A stretch of DNA of 64,000 nucleotides from Phycisphaerae bacterium (GTDB taxonomy: Bacteria > Planctomycetota > Phycisphaerae > UBA1845), in contig JAGFJJ010000049.1 in the NCBI GenBank assembly GCA_024102815.1, positions 1 through 64,000 of the forward strand, in the 5' to 3' direction. Within the stretch, counting starts at the first letter, position 1, and each line of letters opens with the position of its first letter. Shown here piece by piece: positions 9,502-18,170 of this stretch. The position numbers were made by a program, and so were the translations under genes. The notes under the pieces were generated by a model that saw only the letters and a program-made list of their open reading frames with translations, was not told the DNA's origin and ran no database searches.

Positions 9502-10278
9502 TTATCCCAATCCGAATGCCGCTCGCACCATGGCGATGGCGTCAAAGACGGCGGACACCAACAGGTCTTCGCCGGCGACGAGGGCCAGCGCGGCCGCCCC
9601 GATCGTCACCATCACGCGCACGGTGAATCCCACCGAGAGGATGTTGAGCTGCGGCATCGTGCGCGTCAGGAAACCCATGGCCAATTCCGTAAGCATCAGG
9701 GCGATGAGCACGGGTGCCGCCAGGCGAACGCCCACGACAAACGCCGCGCCCAGGACTTCGACGAGCAGGAGCATCAGCGTTTCGCTCGGGTGATACGTGA
9801 GCAGCGGGATCACGCCGAATGTATCCAGCAGGGCGCGCATCATCGCCCGGTGGCCGCCGGAAAGCAGGAAAACGAAGATGAGAACGATCGTGTAAAGCTG
9901 CTCGACGGCGGTGCTCTCTTCGTTGAACGTCGGATCGACCGATTGTCCCAGGGCGATGCCGGCCTGCTGGGCGACCATCCGCCCGCAGACGTCGGCTGCG
10001 GTGATCATGATGGTCAGGGAAAGTCCGATGGCCATGCCGATGATGACCTCGCTCACTGCTCCGGCGACAACGCTTCCCAATGAAACGACCGGCGGCGCCT
10101 GGCTCGAAACCAGCGGGAAGATCATGGCCGCCAGCGTAATGACCAGTGCCGCCCGCACGCGAATGGGCATCATGGGACTGCCGAACACGGGCGCCGTCAG
10201 CACCAGTCCGCTGATGCGAAAGAGCACCAGGGCGTAAGTCGGCAGACCAAGGAGAATGTCGAATAGGGACCAGGGCAT
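9502..10278 (-). CDS. fliR: FliR, flagellar export gate membrane protein
   Basis: Component of the FliPQR export pore in the basal body membrane. The 258 residues are almost wholly hydrophobic with about six segments. Recognisable parts are FRISGLVLTAPVFGSPMMPI near residue 21, GMAIGLSLTIMITAADVCGR and the late TRTMPQLNILSVGFTVRV. It follows fliQ by 24 bases and precedes flhB by 15 bases, in the standard fliP-Q-R-flhB-flhA order. Confidence 0.95.
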   Translation of the reverse strand: MPWSLFDILLGLPTYALVLFRISGLVLTAPVFGSPMMPIRVRAALVITLAAMIFPLVSSQAPPVVSLGSVVAGAVSEVIIGMAIGLSLTIMITAADVCGRMVAQQAGIALGQSVDPTFNEESTAVEQLYTIVLIFVFLLSGGHRAMMRALLDTFGVIPLLTYHPSETLMLLLVEVLGAAFVVGVRLAAPVLIALMLTELAMGFLTRTMPQLNILSVGFTVRVMVTIGAAALALVAGEDLLVSAVFDAIAMVRAAFGLG

Positions 10279-10302
10279 GGCTCAGGCCAACGGCTTTCAT
10301 AT

Positions 10303-10563
10303 TCACCAGGGCAGTGTCCCCAGCATCTCCACTGTGTAGGCGACCATCTGCCCGGCGATCCAGGGGATGAAGATGGCCGCGGCGATGATCATGGCTGCGA
10401 TCTTGGGCACGAAGGTCAGTGTCTGCTCCTGCAGTTGGGTCACGGCCTGGAAGAGAGAGATCAGGAGTCCCACGGCGAGCCCGATCAGGAGAATGGGCGC
10501 CGAGGTCGTCAAGGCGATCCACAGTGCATGCCGGCCGATTTCCAACGCTTCGCCAATGGCCAT
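10303..10563 (-). CDS. fliQ: FliQ, flagellar export gate membrane protein
   Basis: Small subunit of the FliPQR export pore. The 86 residues form two hydrophobic helices: LWIALTTSAPILLIGLAVGL, followed by the family hallmark SLFQAVTQLQEQTLTFVPK, then IAAMIIAAAIFIPWIAG. It lies 18 bases after fliP on the same strand. Length is exactly typical. Confidence 0.96.
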   Translation of the reverse strand: MAIGEALEIGRHALWIALTTSAPILLIGLAVGLLISLFQAVTQLQEQTLTFVPKIAAMIIAAAIFIPWIAGQMVAYTVEMLGTLPW

Positions 10564-10581
10564 GATTCACCTGCTTTGCAG

Positions 10582-11514
10582 TTACACAAAACTGTACAGC
10601 AACGTCTCCACCACGAGGTGCCATCCGTCCGCCAGCACAAAGAGCAGCAGCTTGAACGGCAGCGAAATCAATACGGGCGGGAGCATCATCATGCCCATGG
10701 AAATCAGGATGGTCGCGATGACCATGTCGATGACCAGGAACGGCAGGTAGATGCGGAAGCCCATGATGAATGCGGTCTTCAGCTCGCTAAGAAGGAATGC
10801 CGGAATCATGACGCTCAGCGGCACGCTCTCGACGGCCACCTGCTCGGTGGGTGGAATCGGCGCTCCTCGGGAATACTCCAGAAAGAGGTAAATATCCTCG
10901 AAGTTCCCGGTCTGCTCGATCTGCCGATACATGAAACCCTTCATGCGCGCGCTGACGATTTCGAAGGCCTCTTCCTGCCCCATCTTCCCATCCAGGTAGG
11001 GCGTGACGGCTTCGGCCTGGAGCTGGTACCACGTCGGCGACATGATCATGAACGTCATGAACAGCGAGAGGCCGAGCAGGACCTGGCTGGGCGGAAGCTG
11101 TGGCGTACCGACGGCCTGACGAAGCAGCGCCAGCACGATAATGATCCGCGGGAAGCACGTGGTCATCACCAGCACGGACGGCACAAGCGTAAGGACCGTC
11201 AGCAGGACCAGAATGCGTAGCGTCGTACTGACGCCCTCGCGGTCGCCGGCCGTGGGAACGATCCCCGACAGATCGGGAACGTTCAGCGGGTTGGCACCGG
11301 TTGCCGGCTCCTGGGTAATTGGCGCGGAGGGCGTGGGCGTCGGTCGGGCCGGAGTGGGTGCCGATTGTGCCCGGGCGGATGCCGCGCCGATCAGCACGAC
11401 CAGCAGCACGGCCGGGACGCACAACGTTCGACAGGATGTCGTGAGGCAAGACAGCAATATGCGCGACTCCTTCGCGCGAGCATGTTTCGCGCCGCATCCA
11501 TGCGACGCCCGCAT
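10582..11514 (-). CDS. fliP: FliP, flagellar export gate pore protein
   Basis: Pore-forming subunit of the flagellar export gate. The 310 residues start with a cleavable signal peptide ending near ASARA and a Pro/Thr/Ala-rich linker of about 30 residues; the pore domain begins near residue 95. Family signatures include MTTCFPRIIIVLALLRQA, FMTFMIMSPTWYQ and the MIPAFLLSELKTAFIMGF block with LVIDMVIATILISMGMMMLP. The start follows the fliO stop directly. The exact ATG is slightly uncertain because the 15 residues before the hydrophobic core are longer than usual. Confidence 0.96.
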   Translation of the reverse strand: MRASHGCGAKHARAKESRILLSCLTTSCRTLCVPAVLLVVLIGAASARAQSAPTPARPTPTPSAPITQEPATGANPLNVPDLSGIVPTAGDREGVSTTLRILVLLTVLTLVPSVLVMTTCFPRIIIVLALLRQAVGTPQLPPSQVLLGLSLFMTFMIMSPTWYQLQAEAVTPYLDGKMGQEEAFEIVSARMKGFMYRQIEQTGNFEDIYLFLEYSRGAPIPPTEQVAVESVPLSVMIPAFLLSELKTAFIMGFRIYLPFLVIDMVIATILISMGMMMLPPVLISLPFKLLLFVLADGWHLVVETLLYSFV

Positions 11515-12456
11515 TCAAGCGGACGACATCGATCGCAGCCGCCGCAACAGCTCGGCCATGGGCCGAGATTCGCGGTGGTGGCGGTGGTCGATATCGGGCG
11601 GTTCAACGTTTTCCGAAGCGGCGTCGTCAAAGCCTCGCCGCTCCCGGGTGAAAAGCTGCTCAAAGATCGAACCTTCGTGCGCCGGCGGCGACGAACTCTG
11701 CGCCAGCAACGTCGCCACTTCGTCGGCGTCCGAGATTTCGCAGAGCGTGGCCATGCGATCACCGGCAAGACCCACAAGAACGAGGCGCCGGCCGACGTGC
11801 AGAAGCACGGCCTGCTGCCGCACGCCGAGCGAGGACCGCCCGACGACCCGTACACAACGACTCTCGGCGGCGACGCGGCCCGGTACCCATCGGCGGAGGG
11901 CATAGGCGCCGGCGCCCACCAGGCCCAGTACGACGACCAGCGGCCAGAGGCCCTGCCAGAGGGACCCGACGCTCGGCGACGGCGGTACCGCTTCGCGAGG
12001 CGCCGCGGTCTGGACATTGGTCGGGCTGCGCGAACGGCCGGTGCGCGGCGGCAACATCTGCACGGCGCTCGTATCCGCGCGAGTCGGCGCGGAGGTGGCA
12101 TCCATGCTTGATGTTGGGGGCCCGGAATCTGAGGCTGATTCCAACGCCGTGCCGCCTGCATTGTCCGGATTCGGGTCGGTAGTGGGGTCATGATCGGCTA
12201 TTGATTCGACCGGCGGATCCCCTTCGTGCTCCGAGCTGACACCTGATTCGCCCTTGGCGGCGATATCCTCCACCTCGGCCGCGCGATTGACCTGGGTTGC
12301 GGGAGCATGGGGACCGGGAGAACCGGGCGACTGGGAGAGTCCAGGTTGCGTCGAAACCAGAAGGGAAAGGAGTGCGGGCAGCGCGCAGAGGAATCCCCCT
12401 CGGCCCGGGGGCCGGCGCGCGTCGATCCATCGGCTCCGCCGAATCACGATCGCCAT
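11515..12456 (-). CDS. fliO: FliO-like flagellar biosynthesis protein, extended
   Basis: Assists assembly of the FliP pore. The 313 residues comprise a hydrophobic signal or anchor near residues 20-40 (GFLCALPALLSLLVSTQPGL), about 130 residues of low-complexity Pro/Ser/Thr/Asp linker, a second membrane helix (SLWQGLWPLVVVLGLVGAGA) and the FliO core. The core reads VVGRSSLGVRQQAVLLHVGR followed by LVLVGLAGD. The core is short and divergent, so the call leans on it and on position between fliN and fliP. The stop abuts the fliP start and the gene begins 3 bases after fliN. It is much longer than the roughly 120-residue enteric FliO. Confidence 0.85.
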   Translation of the reverse strand: MAIVIRRSRWIDARRPPGRGGFLCALPALLSLLVSTQPGLSQSPGSPGPHAPATQVNRAAEVEDIAAKGESGVSSEHEGDPPVESIADHDPTTDPNPDNAGGTALESASDSGPPTSSMDATSAPTRADTSAVQMLPPRTGRSRSPTNVQTAAPREAVPPSPSVGSLWQGLWPLVVVLGLVGAGAYALRRWVPGRVAAESRCVRVVGRSSLGVRQQAVLLHVGRRLVLVGLAGDRMATLCEISDADEVATLLAQSSSPPAHEGSIFEQLFTRERRGFDDAASENVEPPDIDHRHHRESRPMAELLRRLRSMSSA

Positions 12457-12459
12457 AGC

Positions 12460-13146
12460 CTACACGGTTACGCGGTGCGGATCCTGCGAAACCACTTCGC
12501 TGATCCGCACGCAAAAGCTGTCGTTGAGCACCAAGACCTCGCCGCGAGCGACGAGACGATCATTCACGAGCACATCGACGGGATCCCCGGCCAACTTGTC
12601 GAGTTCGACAACGCTGCCCTCGCCGAGTTGCAGCACGTCCTCAATCAGCATGCGCGTCTTGCCCAGCTGTACCTTCACCCGAAGATTCACGTCGCTGAGC
12701 ATGGTAACGCGCTTTATCTCTTCGGACGTCGCGGACGCGGCGCCGGAGAGATCAGCCAGGTGAGGCGGCCGGGCATCGGGTGGGAGCGGTGGAGGTGCCG
12801 CGCTTGCCGTAGGCGCCGCTTTCGCGGCCGCGCGTCGCTCCTCCTCGATGGCGGCCTGCATCTCGGCCGCGGCGGCGTCAAACGGGCGGCCCATGGAATC
12901 GAGCCGCTCGTCGGGTTCCGTCGAAGCCTCTGCGGCAGGCTCGGGACCGTCTTCCGGAGAATCGCCGCCGTTCATCAGGGCGTCGATTTCGGACTGGCTG
13001 AATCCGCCGGAGGCTTCCTCGGACGGAGGCTCTTTGCGCGGCGGATCGGCCGCGGGTTCTCCACCCGCGTTGGAAAGCAGCGCGTCGATCTCCTCTTGCG
13101 AGAAGCCCTCCGCTCCGAAGGCGTCGTCCATTCCGCCAGTCGGCAT
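12460..13146 (-). CDS. fliN: FliN switch protein with two N-terminal FliM-type EIDALL motifs
   Basis: C-ring component. The C-terminal part (about residues 145-220) is a single SpoA domain: [20 protein letters not shown], then [20 protein letters not shown] and [18 protein letters not shown], as in FliN. The first 60 residues are unusual. [10 protein letters not shown] (15-24) and [10 protein letters not shown] (49-58) both match the CheY-binding N-terminal peptide of FliM (LSQxEIDALL). They are joined to the SpoA domain by about 85 residues of Ala/Pro/Glu-rich linker. No FliM middle domain is present, and no fliM gene lies in its usual place between fliL and this gene (only 88 bases). At 228 residues it is far longer than a plain FliN. 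Confidence 0.92.
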   Translation of the reverse strand: MPTGGMDDAFGAEGFSQEEIDALLSNAGGEPAADPPRKEPPSEEASGGFSQSEIDALMNGGDSPEDGPEPAAEASTEPDERLDSMGRPFDAAAAEMQAAIEEERRAAAKAAPTASAAPPPLPPDARPPHLADLSGAASATSEEIKRVTMLSDVNLRVKVQLGKTRMLIEDVLQLGEGSVVELDKLAGDPVDVLVNDRLVARGEVLVLNDSFCVRISEVVSQDPHRVTV

Positions 13147-13234
13147 CGGCGCGTCACCTCAAAAGTCCGGGGGCGCGGCCCGTCCGCGTCCACTCCCGCA
13201 GGTATTATCGGAGCATTGCCGCCGAGCCCGATAA

Positions 13235-13774
13235 TCAAAGGCCGTTTCCGGATGGTGTGAAATCGGGCAGGAGGACCTGCTGCACCAGCTTGGGATCGTC
13301 CAGGATTCTGTCCAGTTCGAACTTAATCCTTCTCTTGATCGTGTCCAGATTGGGTTCGGCCAGATGCGCAAGATCTGCGCTTCGAAAAACGAAGTTGATG
13401 CGATCCTGGATCCTTCCTTTGTTGGCCTCGATCAGCTTCTTGGCGTCTTCCAGGCGGAGGGGGTCCACCAGGGCCACAACTTTCACCTGAAAGTAGACCA
13501 GCTTGCCCGAGGCCCCATTGCTGGTGCGGCACTCCGCAATTTCAATCTCGGAGAGTTTCCCAGTATCGGACGCCGCTTCGGCCTCGCTTGACCGGCCGGC
13601 CACCATCGCGCCCTGCGCACTCGTGGGGGCGGGGCTCAGCGAATTGGCAAAATAGAAAATCGCCACGCCTTCCACGGCCATCAATGCCAGAATGACACCG
13701 CCTTGGATCAGCTTGCCCTTCTTGCTCGTCTTCGGCGGCGCCGCAGATTCGGTCGACGTTGGTTCAGCGGCCAT
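13235..13774 (-). CDS. fliL: FliL, stator-associated basal body protein
   Basis: Single-pass inner-membrane protein that supports the stator around the motor. The 179 residues have a short charged N-terminus, one helix (LIQGGVILALMAVEGVAIFY) and a periplasmic domain. That domain ends KRRIKFELDRILDDPKLVQQ followed by VLLPDFTPSGNGL, matching the FliL C-terminal pattern. The start overlaps the end of motB by 11 bases, indicating coupling of stator and FliL synthesis. Confidence 0.88.
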   Translation of the reverse strand: MAAEPTSTESAAPPKTSKKGKLIQGGVILALMAVEGVAIFYFANSLSPAPTSAQGAMVAGRSSEAEAASDTGKLSEIEIAECRTSNGASGKLVYFQVKVVALVDPLRLEDAKKLIEANKGRIQDRINFVFRSADLAHLAEPNLDTIKRRIKFELDRILDDPKLVQQVLLPDFTPSGNGL

Positions 13775-14528
13775 CGGAGGACTCCTGGTTCATGTCCTGC
13801 TCCTGGGTGGAGCCGGCAAAATCTTCCACAAGGTCTTCCGTGACCAGGATTTCCACGCGTCGGTTAAGTGCCCGGCGGCGCTCGGTGTACGCCTGGCGGA
13901 CAAGGGGCTCTGAATCTCCCACCGCCACAAGGGCGAGGCGCTCCCTGCGGACGCCACTGCGTACAAGTTCATCGGCAACGGCACGGGCCCGGGCGTAGGA
14001 CAGGTCGCTGGCGTCCTTGTACAGGGAGTCGGGCGGAAGCGGCTCGTTGGTGGCGTGCCCGCGGATGAGAATCTTGGTGTTGTACCCGCGAATTCGCTCG
14101 GCGGTCTGGGCAATCAAATCCCGGGCCTGGGGCTTCAGCGTGGCGCTGAAGCGATCGAAAGCGATCAGGCCTCCGACGACGACTTCGAGCCCGTCGCGCA
14201 CGTTCGTGACACGGAAGTTCTTGCCCTTGATGCCGACCTCGTCCGTGTCCCCTTTGACCTCGGAGAGCTCGGGGACGTCGATCTCGAGAAGGCGGGCGAT
14301 AATCGAGTTCTGAGGCGGCTGCTGGACGGGGATGGCTCCGACAGTGCCGACGTGCCCGCCGAACGCCCGGCGCAATGACTCCATGACTTCCAGGAAGCGC
14401 TCGTCCTTCTTGATCTCGCTCATGGAGACGAGAATGACGAAGAAGCACAACAGAAGTCCCATGACGTCGCTGTACGTCACCATCCACTCGGGGGCGCCGG
14501 CCGGTGTTTCCGGTTTCTTGCGAGCCAC
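13764..14528 (-). CDS. motB: MotB, flagellar stator peptidoglycan-anchored subunit
   Basis: Forms the ion channel with MotA and anchors it to peptidoglycan. The 254 residues have a short N-terminus, one helix containing the ion-binding aspartate (TYSDVMGLLLCFFVILVSM), a linker, and an OmpA/MotB domain. The latter reads FDRFSATLKPQARDLIAQTA, LIRGHATNEPLPPDS, then DLSYARARAVADELVRSG. It follows motA by eight bases and overlaps fliL. Confidence 0.95.
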   Translation of the reverse strand: MARKKPETPAGAPEWMVTYSDVMGLLLCFFVILVSMSEIKKDERFLEVMESLRRAFGGHVGTVGAIPVQQPPQNSIIARLLEIDVPELSEVKGDTDEVGIKGKNFRVTNVRDGLEVVVGGLIAFDRFSATLKPQARDLIAQTAERIRGYNTKILIRGHATNEPLPPDSLYKDASDLSYARARAVADELVRSGVRRERLALVAVGDSEPLVRQAYTERRRALNRRVEILVTEDLVEDFAGSTQEQDMNQESSDGR

Positions 14529-14536
14529 GGCAGTTC

Positions 14537-15325
14537 CTAGGCAGCTTCCGATTCCCGACCTGCTTCCTCACCCTTGAAGCGAGCCCGATGGGGAAGGAAT
14601 GTCTTGAGCTTCTGTTCCACGATGCGCGGGTTATCGCCCGACTGGATGGCCATCACCCCCTTGATGACGATCATCTTGAGCAGCAGCTCTTCCCGGCTGC
14701 GAAGGGCAAGCTTATCGGCCATGGGAAGCGCCATCAGGTTGGCCAGCAAGGCCCCGTAGAAGGTGGTAAGGAGGGCGACGGCCATGGCCGGACCGATTGA
14801 TTCGGGATCGGACATATTCTTGAGCATGATGACCAGGCCGATCAGCGTACCGATCATGCCGAATGCCGGAGCGTACTTGCCGAGGTTGTCGAAAAGGGCT
14901 TTCCCCTCGGCGTGGCGCTGCTCCACGGCCTCGAGGTCGTTCATCATGATGTTCTCGATCAGGTCGGGATCGGTGCCGTCCACGGCCATCTGAATGCCCG
15001 AGACGAGGAACGGATCGGTGATGGTCTGGGTCACGTTCTCCAGAGCCAGGATGCCGTCACGGCGGGCAACCTCGGCGTAGCGGACCATGTCGGAGATGAG
15101 CACGTGCGGATCCCGCGCCTTGGAGAAGAAGCAGGTCTTGACCACCTTGGCGACGCCGATGACGTTGCGGATCGGAAAGCTGATCAGCGCAGCGCTGGTG
15201 GCGCCGCCGAAGACGATGGCGATGGAGGGGGGGTCAACAAACGTATTGAGTCCGGTCTGGCTAAGAATAGCCCAGGTGATGAGCCCGCAACCCATGACCA
15301 GACCGATAATTGTCGCGATGTCCAT
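14537..15325 (-). CDS. motA: MotA, flagellar stator channel subunit
   Basis: Torque-generating stator subunit. The 262 residues have four hydrophobic segments: IATIIGLVMGCGLITWAIL at the N-terminus, PSIAIVFGGATSAALISFP, and the pair GKYAPAFGMIGTLIGLVIML and MAVALLTTFYGALLANLMAL. The cytoplasmic loop between the second and third carries the conserved charged segment. The PxxGMIGTLIGLV motif is diagnostic. A 145-base gap upstream, after flbD, is one of the larger gaps in the locus and could hold a promoter; no convincing one was found. Confidence 0.96.
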   Translation of the reverse strand: MDIATIIGLVMGCGLITWAILSQTGLNTFVDPPSIAIVFGGATSAALISFPIRNVIGVAKVVKTCFFSKARDPHVLISDMVRYAEVARRDGILALENVTQTITDPFLVSGIQMAVDGTDPDLIENIMMNDLEAVEQRHAEGKALFDNLGKYAPAFGMIGTLIGLVIMLKNMSDPESIGPAMAVALLTTFYGALLANLMALPMADKLALRSREELLLKMIVIKGVMAIQSGDNPRIVEQKLKTFLPHRARFKGEEAGRESEAA

Positions 15326-15470
15326 GAAAAGTCCGCGCTGGGAGTAGAACCGTTGACTGCATACTCCAGAAGTCTATCGACCGGGTGATCGCCGCCGGTT
15401 GAAGCAGGCCGCGGGGTTTCCGAAGGAATCGATATTGCCCCCGCGCTGCGTTTACGTCCGATAAGAGCCC

Positions 15471-15668
15471 CTACGATACCACCTGCAAGCCACGAACCCG
15501 CCGCTGGTACTCGATGGTCCGATCGACGACTTCCTCGACCGATTCTCGAACGATCAGCGTATCCCCGTTGATCAGCGTCACGATCGTGTCCGGCGTCGCC
15601 TCGAGCATCTTGATCAGGTCGGCATTGAGCACGATCACGCGCTTGTCCAGCCGGGTCAGGGTTACCAT
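15471..15668 (-). CDS. flbD: FlbD-family small flagellar protein
   Basis: Encodes 65 residues from ATG at 15668, chosen because FlbD proteins begin M-(I/V)-x-LTRL and GGAGAG lies about eight bases upstream. The sequence MVTLTRLDKRVIVLNADLIK is followed by EATPDTIVTLINGDTLIVRE and ends in a short helix. The family is almost always found between flgE and motA, as here; its molecular role is poorly defined (not the sigma-54 regulator of the same name in Caulobacter). It begins 41 bases after flgE. Confidence 0.93.
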   Translation of the reverse strand: MVTLTRLDKRVIVLNADLIKMLEATPDTIVTLINGDTLIVRESVEEVVDRTIEYQRRVRGLQVVS

Positions 15669-15709
15669 GTCGATTCTCTCCAATGCCGTACGATTCGCCG
15701 GGCGCCGCG

Positions 15710-17404
15710 TCAGCGGACGATGAGCAACAGCTCCTGTAACAACTGATCGGCCACGCGCACCACGCGTCCGGCGGACGAGATTCCCGTGGAGGATTGAATC
15801 AGGCTGACGAACTCCCGGGCGATCTCGACATTGCTCTGCTCCAAGGCGCCGGCGCGGATCGAACCGGCCACGCCGGTTCGCGGCTCGATGACTTGGGGAT
15901 CACCGGAGTTCACGCCCGGGACAAACAGGTTCTCGGCCAGCGCTACCAGGCCCTGCGGATTGATGAAGGTTGCCAGGGCCACCTGCCCGAGGACCTGCGT
16001 CTGCTGGTTGGAAAACGCCGCGGTGACCACACCGGACTCATCGATGGAGAACCCGGTCATGATACCGGCCGGGGCGCCGTCCTGATTGTCCATGATGAGT
16101 TGCGAATCGCCGTCGGCCGAAGCCAATCCGGTCAAGGCGGACAAGTCCAGGTCGAACGTCAGCGGCGTCGTCGCGCCGGTTCCCGCCCGATCGATGTCGA
16201 GTTGTGTCCCGGTCGAGGCGACGAACTGGCCGTTGGCGTCGAAGGTGATGGTCCCGGTTCCGAGGACTGGTGACAGATCGGTGTCATCAATGGACTCAGC
16301 GTAGAACCGCCAGACAGTGCCGGTGTCCGACTTCGACTCGAGCGTCGCGCGAAGACGAACATCGACGGGATTGCCTAGCGAATCAAAGACGCGGAAGCTG
16401 GTGGTCACGCCCTCGCCCACGGCGGGCTCGACGGTCGAGAACGAAAGCGGGGAAGGCACAACTCCCGTACGGTTCACGACCGAACCGGCGTCGAGCGCGA
16501 CCGCGTTGATCTCGCCGAAGTTGGACTGGAGGACGAGGGACCCGGCGGGCCAGGTGGTTCCGTCGCCGACGGCCACCCCCGGCACGCCGCCGGTGGCGGG
16601 GTCGGTGTTGATCCCGAGCACGGTCTCCAGGTGCCCGGCCAGATCACCCACGGTGTTGCCGGTCGTGCCCACAACGAACGTCGATTCGGGAATTGCGAGG
16701 CCTCCCTTGCTCGCGTTGATGGCGAGTTCATCGCCCGAGGCGAACAGCGGCAGGCCGTTGTCATCGATCAGCTCGGTCAGTGCTGTGGTCGTCGTGGCGG
16801 CGCCGGACGCGGTCATCAGCGGTTGGGACGTTACGACGGCACCGGCCGTGGCGATGTTGGTCGTGCTGTTGAGTTGGCCGTTCATCTCCACGGCGGTGGT
16901 GGCAATCGCCGGCCCGGTCGAGCCGAGAGGAATCACGAGGTCGGACAAGCTCGACGGATTAATCTGTCCGGCGTCGTCGGCCGGAAAGACCTGGACGGCG
17001 TTACCCTCGGCAGACCGGAGCGTCTGCGTGTTGTCCAGCCGGAAGGCACCGTCACGGGTGTAGACGGGTGTGCCGTCGGGCCCGTTGAGGATGAACAAGC
17101 CCTCGCCTTCAATGGCCAGGTCGCTGGGAAATGCCGTGCTCTCGATGTTGCCCTGCCCGAAGTTACGCTGGATCGTCGCGATCGTAGCGCCGCGTCCGAC
17201 CTGCTCCGGATTCTCGCCTCCGGAGGTGTCACTCGGCGCCTCGCCCTCGGAGAGCGTCTGGTAGAACAGTGTTTCGAACAGCGTCCGCTGACCCTTGAAC
17301 GCCGTGGTGTTGAGATTGGCGAGGTTGTCGCCGACCACATCGACCGCAACACTGTTGCTCTGAATCCCGGTGAACCCGGTCAGCATGGCTCCGCTCAGTG
17401 ACAT
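15710..17404 (-). CDS. flgE: FlgE, flagellar hook protein
   Basis: Building block of the hook. From ATG at 17404 (GAAGGG upstream) the product is 564 residues starting MSLSGAMLTGFTGIQSNSVA, with the rod/hook N-terminal signature VDVVGDNLANLNTTAFKGQR. The conserved ILNGPDGTPVYTRDGAF segment follows, then a long variable central domain (about residues 170-380). The C-terminal coiled coil reads EQSNVEIAREFVSLIQSSTG and ends in ADQLLQELLLIVR. It follows flgD by 77 bases. Length is longer than enteric FlgE (about 400) because of the central domain. Confidence 0.96.
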   Translation of the reverse strand: MSLSGAMLTGFTGIQSNSVAVDVVGDNLANLNTTAFKGQRTLFETLFYQTLSEGEAPSDTSGGENPEQVGRGATIATIQRNFGQGNIESTAFPSDLAIEGEGLFILNGPDGTPVYTRDGAFRLDNTQTLRSAEGNAVQVFPADDAGQINPSSLSDLVIPLGSTGPAIATTAVEMNGQLNSTTNIATAGAVVTSQPLMTASGAATTTTALTELIDDNGLPLFASGDELAINASKGGLAIPESTFVVGTTGNTVGDLAGHLETVLGINTDPATGGVPGVAVGDGTTWPAGSLVLQSNFGEINAVALDAGSVVNRTGVVPSPLSFSTVEPAVGEGVTTSFRVFDSLGNPVDVRLRATLESKSDTGTVWRFYAESIDDTDLSPVLGTGTITFDANGQFVASTGTQLDIDRAGTGATTPLTFDLDLSALTGLASADGDSQLIMDNQDGAPAGIMTGFSIDESGVVTAAFSNQQTQVLGQVALATFINPQGLVALAENLFVPGVNSGDPQVIEPRTGVAGSIRAGALEQSNVEIAREFVSLIQSSTGISSAGRVVRVADQLLQELLLIVR

Positions 17405-17481
17405 ATGCGTGACCCTTCTTTGCCTCGTTCCGTACACTCTATCGCGACATCATGCGGGGTCGGCGGTTGCCGGTCGAACCA

Positions 17482-18096
17482 TCAGACCTCGCCGGCGGCC
17501 GTGACATTGATGATGTCGCGCAATCGGAGCGACTCTCCGGTGTCCAGTTCTAAAACCACGTCGCCGGTGTCGTCCTGACGGGCGGTGGTTACCAACCCTT
17601 CGACCGCTTCCGGCTTTGACGGATCGCGGAGATCGACACCCGTGACGATCTTTCCTATGAGGAGACGCGCCGCCTCCAGCGCCGAGACGACGGTGCCCAC
17701 GCGCTCCAGCGGCATTTCCGTGCCGTCGGAGAGCCGGAGCAGCGCTTGACCCGAAGCATCAAAGCGAACGCCGGTCACCACGCCGCCGAAGGCCTGGCCC
17801 GATTCATCGGGCGTGCTCGTCACGTGCTGGCCGATGAGCGCCGCAGCCGAAGCGTAACGCTGCTGTCCGGTGAGCGACTTGAGCGAATCGGTAAGGCTCG
17901 TGGAGAGTTCAATATCGCGAATGGAGGAAATCTGCTGGAGCAACTCCTCGTTTCCGGTCGGTTCGAGGGGATCCTGGGTCGTCAGTTGGGTAATGAGCAG
18001 CTTGAGGAAGTCCTCGCTGCGGAGATCCTCAAATCCGCTGGCGCGGCTGGCGCTCGGCGTGCTCGTCGTCGTTTCTGATACCGCGGGGGTCTGCAC
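17482..18096 (-). CDS. flgD: FlgD, hook assembly scaffold
   Basis: Caps the growing hook. The 204 residues have the FlgD N-terminal signature DFLKLLITQLTTQDPLEPTG followed by NEELLQQISSIRDIE. The later part (ALIGQHVTSTPDESGQAFGG) is the start of the tudor/Fn-like hook-cap domains, which appear shortened or divergent here. Upstream AAAGGAG marks the ribosome binding site. It lies between fliK and flgE, the usual order for a hook block. Confidence 0.92.
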   Translation of the reverse strand: MQTPAVSETTTSTPSASRASGFEDLRSEDFLKLLITQLTTQDPLEPTGNEELLQQISSIRDIELSTSLTDSLKSLTGQQRYASAAALIGQHVTSTPDESGQAFGGVVTGVRFDASGQALLRLSDGTEMPLERVGTVVSALEAARLLIGKIVTGVDLRDPSKPEAVEGLVTTARQDDTGDVVLELDTGESLRLRDIINVTAAGEV

Positions 18097-18170
18097 GTTG
18101 GTCGCTCCTTTTACCGATCGGCGGGCGTCCGTTCACTCGCTGTCGCTGAGAACGTCTGCGTCGCGCCGTC

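Noticed and set aside
15326..15470. Possible sigma-28 promoter upstream of motA (GTCGATAG-type -10)
   Set aside because: No TAAA at suitable spacing; only a weak -10 resemblance.
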